DNA of 5,987 bases from Candidatus Woesearchaeota archaeon (GTDB lineage Archaea; Nanobdellota; Nanobdellia; Woesearchaeales; JAHWHD01): the NCBI GenBank assembly GCA_019323525.1, contig JAHWHD010000077.1, positions 1 through 5,987 of the forward strand, written 5' to 3'. Both the position numbers and the translations under genes were made by a program. Below, piece by piece: positions 5,075 to 5,987 of the stretch. Below the pieces are notes generated by a model, which was given only the letters and a program-made list of their open reading frames with translations, had not been told where the DNA came from and did not search any database. The first letter of the stretch is position 1. Each line of letters opens with the position of its first letter.

Positions 5075-5987
5075 ATGCCGCAGAACGAACACGATTATTA
5101 TAGACATCCTGAAGTTATCAAGCGTATGCTTGAGTACGGAGGCGTCCCTCTTTGGATTACTAGCAACCTGGACATAGGCTATCCTGAAGCTTACGGTGAC
5201 CTTAAAGAATCAGGTAACCTTGCAGAGGCAGCATCTAACATGTCGGCTGATTACATTGTACGTTACGGTACAGAGGTTCCTACTAAATACGAATCACTTC
5301 GTAAATGGCAGCTTGGTAAAGCTCTTGACTCTCATGCAGACGTTTTCAGGTCAAGGGCTGACGAAAAGAACTTGGTCTGTCTACTTGATTTTGAAAGATG
5401 TTCGTTCCATGACAGAGGCCTTAACTACAGGGACATGGTCGGCACTTTCCAGGACCTTGACCCATTCTTATGGTCAGTCCTAAGCGTTTACCACGACCTC
5501 GGCCTTAACACTAAACAACTGATGGTACTTGCAACTGCAAACGGTTACCAGATAGGGTTCAAGGTACCTAAATTCTACCAAGACGGCAGAATGACTGAAG
5601 GTTATATTGCCCTGCAGAGCATTGGCCATGTTTCAGACAGCGAGCGCGGAAAAAACCATAACCTTACTGAAAAACGTAACAGGGTTGTAACAGACGACGA
5701 AGCCTGGGCAAACGAAGGCTGGGGCAAACTTGCAGAACTGATATTCCACGAAGCCAAGGCAAGAGCTCCTGGCTTCGGTAACGAGACACCTATAGTGTTC
5801 GGAGACTACACTCCTGACGACAGAATCCCGATAACAATCTCAGCTGACATCTCGTTTATCGGAGATCCTTTGTTTATGCGCGACGACAGGTTTCCGTTCT
5901 CGCTTCACTCAAAACATATTACAGAACCTTGGAAATGCGATCCTGTGACAGCATACTTCACACCAAAACAGATAGCTATCCCTAGGA
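5075..5987 (+). CDS. Second AEP superfamily protein, motif II histidine replaced; 3' end outside the window
   Basis: I translated 304 codons from ATG 5075, open to the window end; an in-frame TAA at 5039-5041 and no earlier ATG support the start. It is a paralogue of the AEP protein at 302-1684. Motif I is LLDFER (D105, E107), motif II TANGYQIGFKV (154-164), motif III ISADIS (D258), then RFPFSLHSK (H278, K280), a better match to the AEP consensus than its partner. Spacing agrees closely: motif I to II 54 versus 55 residues, II to III 99 versus 101, motif III Asp to His 20 in both. ALQSIGHV (179-186) mirrors AVKSIGCV. The motif II histidine of the partner is Q159 here, so nucleotide binding may be impaired. 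It could be a regulatory or structural partner of the intact copy, an enzyme with altered specificity, or a decaying duplicate, though the open frame argues against decay. The N-terminal 100 residues are unassigned. Confidence 0.72.
   Translation, partial: MPQNEHDYYRHPEVIKRMLEYGGVPLWITSNLDIGYPEAYGDLKESGNLAEAASNMSADYIVRYGTEVPTKYESLRKWQLGKALDSHADVFRSRADEKNLVCLLDFERCSFHDRGLNYRDMVGTFQDLDPFLWSVLSVYHDLGLNTKQLMVLATANGYQIGFKVPKFYQDGRMTEGYIALQSIGHVSDSERGKNHNLTEKRNRVVTDDEAWANEGWGKLAELIFHEAKARAPGFGNETPIVFGDYTPDDRIPITISADISFIGDPLFMRDDRFPFSLHSKHITEPWKCDPVTAYFTPKQIAIPR

Noticed and set aside
5196..5483. 95-codon plus-strand ORF overlapping the second AEP
   Set aside because: It is out of frame within a longer ORF that carries conserved AEP motifs; it is a frame shadow.
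1..5987. tRNA, rRNA, CRISPR array, IS element or att site
   Set aside because: I saw no cloverleaf, rRNA-like stretch, regular repeat-spacer pattern, transposase or long direct or inverted repeats.

Overview
The window most likely comes from an archaeon, probably a small-genome DPANN-type lineage, or from an element living in one. Four observations support this. There is an archaeal-looking membrane M50 protease. There are two primases of the archaeo-eukaryotic type (AEP). Three start codons have a TATA-like box centred about 25-28 nt upstream and no clear Shine-Dalgarno site, which is the pattern of archaeal leaderless transcripts. Coding density is high and base composition is moderately AT-rich. 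No rRNA or other phylogenetic marker is present, so the lineage is an inference.

Layout: (1) 1-254, minus strand: 5' part of a site-2-protease-like gene with its HExxH motif. (2) 302-1684, minus strand: a complete divergent AEP primase-like protein with all three catalytic motifs. (3) 1685-1828: a very AT-rich divergent intergenic region with two 9-bp direct repeats, TATA-like boxes for both directions and two overlapping inverted repeats against the rightward gene. (4) 1829-3568, plus strand: a 579-aa protein of unknown function that reads as a string of helix-turn-helix-like modules joined by charged linkers. (5) 3565-5019, plus strand, overlapping gene 4 by ATGA: a complete bacterial primary-type sigma-70 factor (regions 1.2 to 4.2) with unusual N- and C-terminal extensions. 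(6) 5075-5987, plus strand, running off the window: a second AEP-like protein, visibly paralogous to gene 2, with the motif II histidine replaced by glutamine.

The striking point is the combination. A near-textbook bacterial sigma factor, with its -10, extended -10 and -35 DNA-contact residues intact, lies in an apparently archaeal gene neighbourhood. It is co-transcribed with a multi-HTH protein and bracketed by an intact and a degenerate copy of the same AEP primase family. My working hypothesis is an accessory transcription-plus-replication module: sigma and the HTH protein recognise DNA, and the AEP pair primes or copies it. It could belong to an integrated element, plasmid or virus, or be a lineage-specific cellular system. 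Complete bacterial-type sigma factors have been reported before in archaeal single-cell genomes (Rinke et al. 2013). The sigma itself is therefore not new in kind, but I do not know of this sigma/HTH/paired-AEP arrangement being described.
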